Assembly (NCBI GenBank): GCA_019113885.1
Contig: DXGO01000121.1
Location: 1 to 64,000 of the forward strand
Length of the DNA stretch: 64,000 bases
From: Candidatus Alistipes intestinipullorum
GTDB taxonomy: Bacteria; Bacteroidota; Bacteroidia; Bacteroidales; Rikenellaceae
Reading direction: 5' to 3'
A program made the translations under genes and the position numbers. The notes under the pieces were generated by a model. The model was given only the letters and a program-made list of their open reading frames with translations, ran no database searches and had not been told where the DNA came from. This document shows, one piece after another, positions 10,056 through 20,819 of the stretch (positions within the stretch are counted from its first letter, which is position 1; each line of letters starts with the position of its first letter).

Positions 10056-11237
10056 ATGGTTGCAACGATGAAACAGGCTATTGTGAACGGGCGAATCATC
10101 GCCCCCGGGAAAACCGGTTGCGGATATGTAGAATGGGACGGCGGTGTCATCACCGATGTCGGCTTCGGCGCGTACCGCGGCGAGGCGAAGTCGGTGGTGG
10201 ATGCCGGCGGCGAGTGGGTATCGCCCGGGTTTATCGACATCCACTTGCACGGTGCCGGCGGATACGATTTCATGGATTGCACGGTCGAAGCCTTCTTGGG
10301 GGCGGCGGAGATGGCCGCCCGCCACGGCGCCACGACGATCTTCCCCACGACGCTCGCCAGTACGAACGAAAACCTGTTCGAGGCATTCGATACCTTCCGG
10401 CAGGCCAAACTGCTCAACGAACGGGGTGCCGACATGCCCGGCCTGCACCTCGAAGGCCCCTATTTCGCCTACAACCAGCGCGGGGCACAGGACCCGCGCT
10501 ACCTGCGCGATCCTCGCCCCGAGGAGTACCTGGCCATTCTGGCGGCCAGCGACGATATCCGGCGCATGTCGCTTGCCCCGGAGCTCGACGGGGCGCTTGA
10601 GTTGGGGCGGGTATTGCGTGATCGGGGAATCCTGGCGTCAATCGCCCACTCCGATGCGCTGTTCGAGGAGGCCGTCGAGGCGTTCCGCAACGGATATACC
10701 CATGTGACGCATTTTTATTCATGCACGTCGTCAGTCGTGCGCCGCAATGCCTTCCGCTATGCCGGGATCGTCGAGGCGGCCTATTGGCTTGACGACATGA
10801 CGGTTGAGATCATCGCCGACGGCGTCCACCTGCCGAAGAGCCTGCTGCAGCTGGTCTACAAACTCAAAGGTGCCGACCGAACGGTACTTATCACCGATTC
10901 GATGCGTGCCGCCGGCATGCCCGAGGGCAATTACATCCTTGGGGCACGGGATGCCGGGATGCCGGTCGTCGTGGAGGATGGCGTGGCCAAACTGCCCGAC
11001 CGCAGTGCCTTTGCCGGCAGTGTGGCGACGGCCGACCGGGCCGTGCGGACGATGGCGCGCCTGGCGGAAATCCCGATTCCCGAGGCGGTGCGGATGATGA
11101 CGGCAACGCCGGCGCGCGTGATGCGCGTCGAGGACCGGAAGGGATCGCTTGCCGTCGGGAAAGATGCCGATATATTGATTTTCAATGATAACGTGGAGCT
11201 CCAATGCGTGATTCTCCGCGGCGAAAAACGTTTTTAA
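10056..11237 (+). CDS. nagA: N-acetylglucosamine-6-phosphate deacetylase
   Basis: PGFIDIHLHGAGGYDFMD, GLHLEGPYF, HVTHFYSC, LITDSMRAAGMPEG motifs. Confidence 0.93.
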   Translation: MVATMKQAIVNGRIIAPGKTGCGYVEWDGGVITDVGFGAYRGEAKSVVDAGGEWVSPGFIDIHLHGAGGYDFMDCTVEAFLGAAEMAARHGATTIFPTTLASTNENLFEAFDTFRQAKLLNERGADMPGLHLEGPYFAYNQRGAQDPRYLRDPRPEEYLAILAASDDIRRMSLAPELDGALELGRVLRDRGILASIAHSDALFEEAVEAFRNGYTHVTHFYSCTSSVVRRNAFRYAGIVEAAYWLDDMTVEIIADGVHLPKSLLQLVYKLKGADRTVLITDSMRAAGMPEGNYILGARDAGMPVVVEDGVAKLPDRSAFAGSVATADRAVRTMARLAEIPIPEAVRMMTATPARVMRVEDRKGSLAVGKDADILIFNDNVELQCVILRGEKRF

Positions 11238-11238
11238 G

Positions 11239-12468
11239 ATGTTACCGATGCATTCATTCGTCCGTATGTTGGCGGTATCTTTGCTCATGACCGGCTTCGG
11301 TTCTCCGACGTCGGCATGGGGCGGGGAGGTGCCGTCTTTGTCGTCGGGAGGGGAGGAAGCTGTTCCCGTCAATGTTTCTGTGCTCGATAACGGTTTCCCG
11401 ATTCGGGCCTTTTCGGTGTCGTTGCCTCCTGTGGATCAGGCGGATGTGTTTATGGACTTCGTGGCGAACGACCTGGCTCCCGCGGGGATCAATACGCTGG
11501 TGATCCGGGTGAACTGGGATTACGATTTCGAGTCGCATCCCGAATTGGCCAATCCAAACGGGTGGAACCGCCGTCAGGCGGCGAAACTGGCCGCACTCTG
11601 CCGCGAAAAGGGGATTACGCTCGTGCCGCTGATCAACCTGCTGGGACACCAGTCCTGGGCGGGCAAGGCCGGCAAGTTGCTGCAGGTCTATCCGCAGTTC
11701 GACGAGAAACCCCATGTGAAACTTCCGCAGGAGTATGTCTGGCCCAATCCCGACCGTCTTTACTGCAAGAGTTACTGCCCGAACCATCCGGATGTGCATG
11801 CGGTGGTTTTCGACTGTGTGGATGAAGTCGTTGCAGCGTTCGAGGCGAAGAACTTCCATGCCGGACTCGACGAGGTGTTCGACCTGGCCGATATCAATTG
11901 CCCGCGTTGCGGCGGGCTCGACCCCGCACGGGTCTTTGCCGACGAGGTGAACCGTATTGTCGCCCATCTCCGCCCGCAGGGCGTACGTCTGTGGATGTGG
12001 GCCGACCGCCTGCTCGACGGCCGTCCCGATGCCAGCGGGTTCGGCGAGTGGTCGGCGAGCCTGACCAATACGCATCGTGCGATCGACTGGATCGACCGCT
12101 CGGTCATGATGTGCGACTGGCACTACCGCGATGCGGAGCCCTCGGCCGTCTATTTCGCGATCAAGGGCTTCGACGTCGTTACGTGCGGCTGGGAGCGTCC
12201 CGATATTACGCAGCTGCAGCTCGACGACATGCTCCGTTTCCGGCAACATTCGTCGAAGCATCTGTCGAAACGTTTCAAGGGCTACATGCAGACAGTCTGG
12301 TCGAGCTTCGGACAGTTCCTGGACGAATACCGCAACGGCTCGGACAAGGAGCATTGTGCCGCCGGGAACTACCGCTATTTCAAATCCTATCTGCAGCGCT
12401 TCTCGGCATCCGGAGCGGAGACGTCCGGAGCCCCGGCGTCGGAATCGGCTCCGGAATTCGGAATCTGA
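11239..12468 (+). CDS. Secreted GH20-like glycoside hydrolase (TIM barrel)
   Basis: Signal peptide; HAGLDEVF resembles the HxGxDE catalytic motif of GH20; VPLINLLGHQSW. Confidence 0.72.
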   Translation: MLPMHSFVRMLAVSLLMTGFGSPTSAWGGEVPSLSSGGEEAVPVNVSVLDNGFPIRAFSVSLPPVDQADVFMDFVANDLAPAGINTLVIRVNWDYDFESHPELANPNGWNRRQAAKLAALCREKGITLVPLINLLGHQSWAGKAGKLLQVYPQFDEKPHVKLPQEYVWPNPDRLYCKSYCPNHPDVHAVVFDCVDEVVAAFEAKNFHAGLDEVFDLADINCPRCGGLDPARVFADEVNRIVAHLRPQGVRLWMWADRLLDGRPDASGFGEWSASLTNTHRAIDWIDRSVMMCDWHYRDAEPSAVYFAIKGFDVVTCGWERPDITQLQLDDMLRFRQHSSKHLSKRFKGYMQTVWSSFGQFLDEYRNGSDKEHCAAGNYRYFKSYLQRFSASGAETSGAPASESAPEFGI

Positions 12469-12498
12469 TGAACAACCAACTTACTTAATTCCAATGAT

Positions 12499-15400
12499 AT
12501 GCTGAAACTATTACAATCGAAGATTTGCGGCAGATCGGTGCGCTTGCTGTCCGTATTCGCTCTGTCCGCCCTCTGCTGTTTCACGGCAATGGCACAGCAG
12601 AATGTCACCGTTACGGGTGTCGTGATGAATGAGACGAAGCAACCGATCGTCGGCGCATCGGTCATCCAGGAGGGGACCACCCGCGGTACGACTACGGACT
12701 CGAAAGGCCGTTTCTCGTTGAGCGTGACGAATCCGAATGCCACCTTGCAGGTATCGTTCATCGGAATGAAGTCCGAAAACGTGCCGTTGGCCGGGAAGAC
12801 ATCCGTGGATGTCGTGCTCACGGAGGAGAACGTGGCGGTCGAAGAGGTGGTGGTGACGGCTCTCGGCATCAAGCGCGAGGCCAAGGCGCTCGGTTATGCC
12901 GTCTCGTCGGTCGAGGCCGACGACCTGACTGCCGGCCGGGAGGCGAACATCATGCAGGCCATGATCGGAAAGGTGGCCGGTGTCGACATCTCCACGACCA
13001 CGGCCGGCCCGACGGGTTCTTCGCGCGTGCTGATCCGCGGTAACTCCCAACTCTCGGGCTCGAACCTCCCGCTCTACGTCATCGACGGCATGCCGGTCGA
13101 CAACTCGCAGCTGCAGGGCGCCGATGGCAAATGGGGCGGTTCGGGATACGACTTCGGCGACGTCATGTCGTCGATCAACCCCGAGGACATCGAAAACGTC
13201 TCGGTGCTCAAAGGCCCTTCGGCTTCGGCCCTCTATGGCTCGATGGCCTCGAACGGCGTGGTCATGATTACCACCAAATCCGGGTCGGCCCGCAAGAAGG
13301 GGCTCGGCATCGAGGTATCGTCGAACATCAGCTTTACGACCCTGCTCTCGAAGTTCGACGACTACCAGCGTGTCTACGGCCAGGGCCGCAACGGCTCCAT
13401 TCCTCTGACCGACTCCGACGGCCGCGGTACGACGCAGGTCGCATGGGGTGGTAAGCTCGATCCCAACATTATGATCCAGATCTACAACGGTGAGTGGAAA
13501 CCCTACGGCAACGTGAACAACAACGTGCTGTCGTTCTTCGATACGGGCTTCACGGCACAGAATTCAGTCTCGGTCTCCAATGCCACCGAAAAGACCTCGT
13601 TCCGTTTTGCCGTGACCGACATGCGCAACAAGGATATCGTCCCCAAGTCGGAATTCAACCGTACGAACATCACCATGCGCGGTTCGACGAAACTGGGTAA
13701 GACGGTCTCGGTCGAGGCGTCGGCCTCGTACATCTATGAGGATGTGAAGAACCGTCCGGCCCTGACCGATAACGCCAGCAACATCGGCAATGCGCTGATC
13801 GGTATTGCGCCGAACTTCGACCAGCGCTGGCTGGCCGACTCCTACAAGGATGAGAACGGCAACTACTATCAGTGGAACGGCAGCGACTACCGTTTCAACC
13901 CCTATTGGGTTATCAACGAGATGCGCAACGAGTCGAACCGGTCGCGTCTGATGGGTACGGCCCGCATCTCGTGGGACATCACGCCGTGGCTGAAGCTGGC
14001 CGGGCGCGGCGGACTGGATACCTACAATTTCCGGGCAACGACCTTTTCCCCGATTTCGACGCCCCGGCAGGTGGAGGGCGCCATCAACGAACGGGTGATG
14101 AACGTAACGCAAACCAACCTCGAAGCGACGTTGACCTTCGCGAAGAAATTCGGCGATTTCGACATTAACGCCTTTGTGGGCGCGAGCCTTTTGCGCAACA
14201 AGAACGAGCAGTTTACGACCGAGGGCCTGAAGCAGGTGCTGCCCGGTGTCGACGACATCAACGCCTTCGAGCGTATCTCCACCACCCACGGACTCTACAA
14301 CAAGGAGGTACGGTCGATGTTCGGTTCCGTGAGCTTCGGCTACAAGGGCCTCGCCTACATCGACGCGACGATCCGCAACGACGTCTCCTCGACGCTCAGC
14401 CCCGAGAACCGTTCCTACTGGTATCCGTCGGTTTCGGGCAGCCTGATCTTTTCGGACCTGTTCGACCACGGCGACTGGTTCTCGTTCGGTAAGGTGCGTG
14501 CGTCGTGGGCCAATGTCGGCGGCGATACGGATCCCTACCAGTTGTACCTCGATTTCGGAACCAAAACCTACAAGCTCAACGGCCAGTCGCTCGGCGAGGT
14601 GGCAAGCACCGTGGTCCCCTATTACGACCTCAAGCCTACAGCCAGCTATTCGATGGAGGTGGGTCTCGATGTACGCTTCTTCCAGAGCCGTCTGGGAATC
14701 GACCTGACGCTCTATCAGCAGACGACGAAGGATCAGATCATGAGCTTGCCAATCTCCTCCGGGTCGGGATTCTCCCGCGCCCTGATCAACGCCGGCAAGA
14801 TCCGCAACCGCGGTATCGAGTTGGCCGTCTCGGGCACCCCGATCAAGACGCGTTCGTTCCAGTGGGAGACGACGTTCACCTATGCGACCAACGAAAACGA
14901 GGTGCTTGAGTTGCATCCCGACGTTCCGTCGTACGAGCTGACCGCGGCGCGTTGGGCCAACGCCTATATCTATGCCATGGAGGGCGAGCCCTATGGTGTG
15001 ATCGTGGGCCAGGCAATCGCCCGGACGCCCGAGGGGCGCGTGATCGTCAACGATCAAGGCCTTCCGACCTTCGATACCGATGTCTCCGTGCTGGGCAAGG
15101 GCACCTATGACCATACGCTCGGATGGTCGCACAACATTACCTGGAAGAACCTGAACCTGCGGCTGTTGTTCGATGCCAAATTCGGCGCCGACATGTATTC
15201 GATGTCAATGATGCAGTCGTACTACAACGGTACGGCTACCGAGACCCTCAAGGGCCGTGACGCCTGGTACCGTTCGGAACAGGCGAAGGTGGCGGCTGGC
15301 TCTCCGGCCGACTGGAAAGCCACGGGCGGCTACCTTGTCGACGGCGTCCGCAAGGTGGATGACGGGCAGGGTGGCGTGACCTATGTCGAGAACGATATCT

Positions 15401-15708
15401 ATGTCAATCCGCAGGCCTACTGGCAGTCGTTCCAGGACGTTTCGCCCGAACCGTTCATCATCGACGCCTCCTACATCAAGTTCCGCGAATTGGCCTTCTC
15501 GTTCGACTTCCCGCAGCAGTGGCTGCGCAAGACCCCGCTGGCCGGCGTTTCGCTCACGGCTTTTGCGCGCAATCTCTGCATCCTCTACACCAATGTGAAG
15601 AATATCGATCCCGAGTCGTCCTATTACAACGGAAACGGACAGGGGTTCGAATACGGATCGTTGCCTTCGCGCCGCACCTTCGGCTTCGGTGTCAAAGTTA
15701 AATTCTAA
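12499..15708 (+). CDS. SusC-like TonB-linked outer membrane transporter
   Basis: 1069 aa; CarboxypepD_reg-like domain, plug LYVIDGMPVDNSQL, SVLKGPSASALYGSMASNGVVMITTK. Confidence 0.95.
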   Translation: MLKLLQSKICGRSVRLLSVFALSALCCFTAMAQQNVTVTGVVMNETKQPIVGASVIQEGTTRGTTTDSKGRFSLSVTNPNATLQVSFIGMKSENVPLAGKTSVDVVLTEENVAVEEVVVTALGIKREAKALGYAVSSVEADDLTAGREANIMQAMIGKVAGVDISTTTAGPTGSSRVLIRGNSQLSGSNLPLYVIDGMPVDNSQLQGADGKWGGSGYDFGDVMSSINPEDIENVSVLKGPSASALYGSMASNGVVMITTKSGSARKKGLGIEVSSNISFTTLLSKFDDYQRVYGQGRNGSIPLTDSDGRGTTQVAWGGKLDPNIMIQIYNGEWKPYGNVNNNVLSFFDTGFTAQNSVSVSNATEKTSFRFAVTDMRNKDIVPKSEFNRTNITMRGSTKLGKTVSVEASASYIYEDVKNRPALTDNASNIGNALIGIAPNFDQRWLADSYKDENGNYYQWNGSDYRFNPYWVINEMRNESNRSRLMGTARISWDITPWLKLAGRGGLDTYNFRATTFSPISTPRQVEGAINERVMNVTQTNLEATLTFAKKFGDFDINAFVGASLLRNKNEQFTTEGLKQVLPGVDDINAFERISTTHGLYNKEVRSMFGSVSFGYKGLAYIDATIRNDVSSTLSPENRSYWYPSVSGSLIFSDLFDHGDWFSFGKVRASWANVGGDTDPYQLYLDFGTKTYKLNGQSLGEVASTVVPYYDLKPTASYSMEVGLDVRFFQSRLGIDLTLYQQTTKDQIMSLPISSGSGFSRALINAGKIRNRGIELAVSGTPIKTRSFQWETTFTYATNENEVLELHPDVPSYELTAARWANAYIYAMEGEPYGVIVGQAIARTPEGRVIVNDQGLPTFDTDVSVLGKGTYDHTLGWSHNITWKNLNLRLLFDAKFGADMYSMSMMQSYYNGTATETLKGRDAWYRSEQAKVAAGSPADWKATGGYLVDGVRKVDDGQGGVTYVENDIYVNPQAYWQSFQDVSPEPFIIDASYIKFRELAFSFDFPQQWLRKTPLAGVSLTAFARNLCILYTNVKNIDPESSYYNGNGQGFEYGSLPSRRTFGFGVKVKF

Positions 15709-15716
15709 AGATTTGA

Positions 15717-17591
15717 ATGGTTATGAAACGAATTTCGATATATCTTGCGTCGCTTGCCGCACTTGCGGTCTGCGGATGCAGCGATTTGACAGAGTTGAAC
15801 ATCAATCCGACCAAGGCCAATGGCTCCATCGATCCGTCGTTGCTGGTTCCCACGATCCAGATGTCCCATTCGCTGGGGCGTCAGAATGCCGCGCGTTTCT
15901 TCTCTTTCCCCGGGGCATGGGTCAACCACTGGAGCGGCTCGTGGGGCAACGTGGAGTATGGCGGCAAGGGTATCCGCAACAATGCCTACAGCGCCCGTTT
16001 GTGGCAGGACCTGTTCTACCCCGAGGCGGTGAAGAACATCGTGGCACTCGAGAATATCTCGGACAACGATCCCGAACTGGTCAATTACAGCGCGATCGCC
16101 AAGGTGCTGCGCGTGGAGACTTTCCTCAAATTGACCGACTGTTACGGTGACGTTCCCTATTTCGAAGGGGGACAGGGATACTACCAGTCGATCTTCTCGC
16201 CGCGCTATGACAGGCAGGAGGATATCTACAATGACTTTTTCAAGCGGCTGGACGAGGCTCTCGCCCAGTTCGACGCCTCGAAACCCTCGCCCACGACGGA
16301 CTGCTATTTTGGCGGCGATGTGGAGAAGTGGCGCCGTTTTGCGGCCTCGCTCAAGCTGCGTGTGGCGATGCGCCTGATCAAGGTGAAACCCGAATTGGCC
16401 CAGGAGAAGGCGAAGGAGGCCTTTTTGTCGGGCGTGATGACGTCGAATGCCGACATCGCGGCCGTGAAACATGCCGAGGATTACGAGACGCTCGGCGCCG
16501 GTAACGGATATGCCGACATCATGTTGCAGGTGACCAGCACCCCCGGACTCGGCATCACGCAGTACAAGATGACCACGGAGTTCTTCAAGGCGCTCTGTGC
16601 GATGGACCCCCAGCAGTATGCAACGCCTCCCTATCGGCGTTATCTGGCACTCGACCCCCGTTTGCTGCTGATTGCGGGCGTGTATGTGACCACTTCGAAT
16701 GCCGGTCTTCCGGCCTGGGCCGATGCGGTCGACGTGACGGAGCTGATGCGTAAGTTCAATGCCGGCTATGTAAGCAACCAGGGTCCGGCCGATCTGGCCA
16801 AGGAGGTCGACGGATACATCAACATCGGTGGTTACCTCACCATTCCGGCGCAGGATTTCAACTATGGCGGCGGTATCCAGTATCCTGGAGAGAATGGCTA
16901 CGAGGGCGAACCGAAGAACCGGAGCGTCTGGGCTCAGGGAATCACCTCCACGATGGTCGACGGTGCTACGTGGATGACCGAAGAGGAGCGTGAAGAGTTG
17001 AAGAAGGCGATCGGCAGCTACACGGTGCCGCATGCCATGTACCGTCTTGCCCCCTCGCGGACGATTATGGCCGTGGACACTCCGTGGATACACATGAGCT
17101 ATGCCGAGACCCAGTTCCTGCTGGCCGAAACCACGGTCCGCGGATGGGGCATCGACTCCGAGACGGCCGCCACGCGTTTTGCAAAGGGGTATGAAGCCGC
17201 AGTGAAGCAGTTCTCGCTCTTCGGCGTGAGCGATGCCGACATGCCTACCGATGCCGAGATTCAGGAGTACCTGAACACCTACCTGCTTCCCGAAATCGAG
17301 GCGGGTGGCACGCGGGCCCTCGAGGAGATCAACAAGCAGATATGGATTCTGCATTTCATGGACCCGATCGAGGCGTGGTCGAACCTGCGCCGTACGAACG
17401 GCATGCCGACGGCCTATTGCAAATGGTACAACCGTTATCCTGCGGAGAACCAGTCCAATGGCTTGTGCCCGATGCGTTTGACCTATCCGGTCGAGGAGCA
17501 GACCAAGAATGCGGCCAACTGGAAAGAGGCTGTCGACCGCATGGGTGGTGCGGATGATTGGACGACGCCCGTATGGTGGGATGTGCAGTAA
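15717..17591 (+). CDS. SusD/RagB-like nutrient-binding outer membrane lipoprotein
   Basis: Lipobox LAVCGCSD; starts 9 bp after susC; LTELNINPTKAN start typical of SusD-like families. Confidence 0.9.
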   Translation: MVMKRISIYLASLAALAVCGCSDLTELNINPTKANGSIDPSLLVPTIQMSHSLGRQNAARFFSFPGAWVNHWSGSWGNVEYGGKGIRNNAYSARLWQDLFYPEAVKNIVALENISDNDPELVNYSAIAKVLRVETFLKLTDCYGDVPYFEGGQGYYQSIFSPRYDRQEDIYNDFFKRLDEALAQFDASKPSPTTDCYFGGDVEKWRRFAASLKLRVAMRLIKVKPELAQEKAKEAFLSGVMTSNADIAAVKHAEDYETLGAGNGYADIMLQVTSTPGLGITQYKMTTEFFKALCAMDPQQYATPPYRRYLALDPRLLLIAGVYVTTSNAGLPAWADAVDVTELMRKFNAGYVSNQGPADLAKEVDGYINIGGYLTIPAQDFNYGGGIQYPGENGYEGEPKNRSVWAQGITSTMVDGATWMTEEEREELKKAIGSYTVPHAMYRLAPSRTIMAVDTPWIHMSYAETQFLLAETTVRGWGIDSETAATRFAKGYEAAVKQFSLFGVSDADMPTDAEIQEYLNTYLLPEIEAGGTRALEEINKQIWILHFMDPIEAWSNLRRTNGMPTAYCKWYNRYPAENQSNGLCPMRLTYPVEEQTKNAANWKEAVDRMGGADDWTTPVWWDVQ

Positions 17592-17969
17592 ATGTCGAAT
17601 TTCAAAAAACGTACGAGAATGAAAATGTTGAAATATATATTGATCCTGATGGTTGGCGTAATGAGCTGCGCATGTAGCGAGGAGGCGGGGAACCCCGAAT
17701 TTGCGGATGACGAACTCTATATCTACGACCAGACGGCCTCGACGCTGACGACCATGGTCGGTGAGGAGTTCAAGATGAGCCTCATCGTATCGCCGAACGA
17801 CGGCTCCGTCGAGTGCTGCTGGCTGCTCGACGAACGTCCGATCAGCTATTCGAAGGATTTGGTATACGTCTTTACCGACCCCGGGACCTATTCGTTGCGC
17901 TTCGAGGCGATTCGCGGCGAACGGGCCATATCGACTCAGTATACGCTTACCGTAACCCCTCGCATCTGA
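17592..17969 (+). CDS. PKD-like domain lipoprotein
   Basis: Lipobox MSCACSEE; single Ig/PKD-like module; probable start at an internal Met (MKMLKYILILM). Confidence 0.65.
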   Translation: MSNFKKRTRMKMLKYILILMVGVMSCACSEEAGNPEFADDELYIYDQTASTLTTMVGEEFKMSLIVSPNDGSVECCWLLDERPISYSKDLVYVFTDPGTYSLRFEAIRGERAISTQYTLTVTPRI

Positions 17970-18029
17970 CCTTAGCGTTCCGTCGTCCGGGATTCCCGGA
18001 CGGCGGAATCCTGTAACGCTCCGACGACC

Positions 18030-19178
18030 ATGAAACAAGAACGATTGTTGTCCCTCGATGTCATGCGCGGCATGACGATCGCCGCCATGATTCTGGTGAA
18101 CAACCCCGCCGTGTGGGGCAAGGCCTACGCGCCGTTGCAGCATGCCTTCTGGCATGGCATGACCCCGACGGACCTGATCTATCCGTTTTTCGTCTTCATC
18201 ATGGGCGTTTCGGCCTGGTTCTCGCTTTCGTCCCGTTGCAAGGGGCCCGATTCGGGCGTTTCACGTCACATCGTGCGGCGGAGCGCGGTGATCTTTGCTC
18301 TGGGCCTGCTGTTGCAGGAGATCAGCTATTTCGGATACGGTACGGCGAACTACCTGTCGGGTGCCGTTGCCGAGGGTACGACATGGGCCGAGGCGGTGTT
18401 CCCGTGGCGGACGTTCCGGATCCTCGGGGTGTTGCAGGGGTTGGCGTTGGCCTATCTGCTGGGGGCCTTGTTGTTGGTACGGTTGCGCTTTCGGCACATG
18501 ACCCTGGCGGCCGCCGTGCTGTTGCTGGTGTACCTGGCCGTGCTGCAGTGGGGAAATGGCTATGCCCTCTCGGCGGACAACATCATCGCGCGGGTCGATC
18601 GGGCGGTGCTGGGCGAAGCCCATCTTTACCGGGAGTGGCTGCCCGACGGCTCCCGCCTGGCCTTCGAGCCCGAAGGGTTGCTGAGCACGTTGCCCCGCGT
18701 GGCGCAATTCCTGCTGGGATGCGCCGCAGGCCGGCTCCTGCGCCTGCAGACGGAGGTCCCGCAACGGGTTGCCAGGTTGTTCGTCTTCGGCTCGATCCTG
18801 CTCTTTGCCGGGCTGTTGCTGCAGTACGGCGATCCGCTCAACAAGAAGATCTGGAGCAGCTCCTTCGCGTTGACCACGTCGGGATTTGCCTCACTGCTCC
18901 TGGGCGTGCTGTGCTGGGGAATCGACTGGCGGAAGAAAACACGCTGGACGGGATTTTTCAGGGTCTTCGGGGTCAACCCGCTCTTCCTCTACATGGCCGC
19001 CTGGATACTCTCGGTTATCCTGGGTGTCTTTTCGGTCAAACAATGGTTTTACGGGACGCTGATCGACCCCTGGTTGGGCGATGCCTCGGGATCGCTGGTC
19101 TATTCGCTGTGCTTCGTGCTGCTTGTCTGGGGGCTCGGAGTCGTGCTGTATCGTCGGAAAATATATGTCAAAATCTGA
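18030..19178 (+). CDS. HGSNAT/NagX-like transmembrane acyltransferase
   Basis: SLDVMRGMTIAAMILVNNPAVWG and QHAFWHGMTPTDLIYPFFVFIMGVS; multi-TM. Confidence 0.85.
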   Translation: MKQERLLSLDVMRGMTIAAMILVNNPAVWGKAYAPLQHAFWHGMTPTDLIYPFFVFIMGVSAWFSLSSRCKGPDSGVSRHIVRRSAVIFALGLLLQEISYFGYGTANYLSGAVAEGTTWAEAVFPWRTFRILGVLQGLALAYLLGALLLVRLRFRHMTLAAAVLLLVYLAVLQWGNGYALSADNIIARVDRAVLGEAHLYREWLPDGSRLAFEPEGLLSTLPRVAQFLLGCAAGRLLRLQTEVPQRVARLFVFGSILLFAGLLLQYGDPLNKKIWSSSFALTTSGFASLLLGVLCWGIDWRKKTRWTGFFRVFGVNPLFLYMAAWILSVILGVFSVKQWFYGTLIDPWLGDASGSLVYSLCFVLLVWGLGVVLYRRKIYVKI

Positions 19179-19185
19179 ACCTGTC

Positions 19186-20742
19186 ATGAAAAAACTTTTC
19201 CTGAATGTGGCCCTCGTCCTTCTGGCGGTCGTTGCCGACGGACGCTGCTGTGCGGCCCGGACGAAAGAGTTTCCCGTCAGGGCCTTCCACCTCGATTTCC
19301 GCACCGAGGTGATGACCCTCGATGCCATGCGGTCGCTGGTTGACCGCCTCTCCGCACGGGGAATCAACACCCTGGTTATGGAGTGGGAGGCATCGTTCCC
19401 GTTCGACCGGCATGCGGTCCTGTCGAAGAATTCGGCCTTCACGCGCGAGGAGGTGTCCGCGTTCATCGATTATTGCGGGCAACGCGGCATCGAGGTCATC
19501 CCGTTGCAGAACTGTTTCGGCCATTGCGAATACATCCTGCGAAACGAACGTTACCGAAATCTGCGCGAGAGTGTCAAGGACCCTTCGCAGGTCTGCCCTT
19601 CGAAGATCGGGGAGGCGGTGGCGTGCTTCTCGGAGATTTTCGCCGAGGTCGCGGCGCTCCATCCTTCGGACTATTTCCACATCGGGGCCGATGAAACGTA
19701 CCTGCTCGGAGAGTGTGCGGCGTGCCGTGCGAAAGCCGACCGTGAAGGGAAGTCCCGGTTGTTTGTCGATTATGTCAAGGCGATGTGCGACATTGTCCGC
19801 GATCTGGGCAAGACGCCGATGATCTGGGCCGACATCATCCTCAAACACCCCGAGGCGCTCGACGAATTGCCCGATGACCTGATCGTCGTGGACTGGAACT
19901 ATGGCTGGGAGCCGGATCGTTTCGGCAACCTGTCCAATCTGCTATCCCGGGACGTGAAGTTGTGGGGGGCCTCGGCCATGCGGTCGGCACCGGATAACAT
20001 CTATCTCACGCAGTGGAAAAAACATTTCGACAATCTGGCGGTTTATGTGGAGTTTGCCCGCGAGCATGACTATGCGGGAATGATCGAGACCTCCTGGTCG
20101 ACAAGCGGAACATATGGCTACCTGCTCGACGACGGATACGAAATCCTTGAGATGCAGCCGATCCGTCTGGTTTATCCCATGTCGGCCTTCGAGGTGCTCG
20201 AAGCGGCCTGTTGCGAGGCCTTTACGGTAGACGCGCCGTTCGATCCCGAGCCTTTTGTCCGGCGTTATGCCTGCGAGGAACTGGGGCTCGACGATGCCGG
20301 GGCCGACGTCCTGTGGCGCTATTTCACCATGCCGCAGGAGCGTGTGACGGTGACCGCCGCCGGGGCGAAGGATGCTCTCGGCAGGGAGTTGTCCGAAGTG
20401 CTCGACGAGTGCCTGCGCATGCGCGGGGAGTTGTCCCGAATCCACCCGCGCAAACATGCGGATCAGGTGGCGCACTACCTGCTGATGCTGGACCTGCGGA
20501 TCGAGCACCTGCGTTTCCGGGAGATTGAATCCCGCTGTCAGGCCGCGGATTTCGACCGTTCACGGGCTGCGGGCCTGGCTGCGGAGTTGCGCGATCTGCT
20601 TGGGGCCTCCGAGGCGTTGGACCGCAGGTTCTGCCGGCTCAACGAAGGGTACCTGAAACCGCAGGAGATCGAGTACATCAATACGATGCGTACGATGAAG
20701 ATGAAAGCGCTCCATGACCGGTTGACCTCCATTGCGCGGTGA
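19186..20742 (+). CDS. GH20-like beta-N-acetylhexosaminidase
   Basis: Signal peptide MKKLFLNVALVLLAVVA; YFHIGADETYLLG GH20 catalytic D-E motif; VEWEASFPFDRH/PLQNCFGH. Confidence 0.83.
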   Translation: MKKLFLNVALVLLAVVADGRCCAARTKEFPVRAFHLDFRTEVMTLDAMRSLVDRLSARGINTLVMEWEASFPFDRHAVLSKNSAFTREEVSAFIDYCGQRGIEVIPLQNCFGHCEYILRNERYRNLRESVKDPSQVCPSKIGEAVACFSEIFAEVAALHPSDYFHIGADETYLLGECAACRAKADREGKSRLFVDYVKAMCDIVRDLGKTPMIWADIILKHPEALDELPDDLIVVDWNYGWEPDRFGNLSNLLSRDVKLWGASAMRSAPDNIYLTQWKKHFDNLAVYVEFAREHDYAGMIETSWSTSGTYGYLLDDGYEILEMQPIRLVYPMSAFEVLEAACCEAFTVDAPFDPEPFVRRYACEELGLDDAGADVLWRYFTMPQERVTVTAAGAKDALGRELSEVLDECLRMRGELSRIHPRKHADQVAHYLLMLDLRIEHLRFREIESRCQAADFDRSRAAGLAAELRDLLGASEALDRRFCRLNEGYLKPQEIEYINTMRTMKMKALHDRLTSIAR

Positions 20743-20819
20743 CGGCGGCGCCTGGGCGCTTTCGAAAATATATGTCAGAAAGAATATGGAAATCAAATAA
20801 TTATTTAAATTTACGGATT

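Noticed and set aside
8571-10448. 625-aa minus-strand ORF opposite the sugar MFS gene
   Set aside because: Antisense of a clear MFS/nagA coding region; charged low-complexity translation
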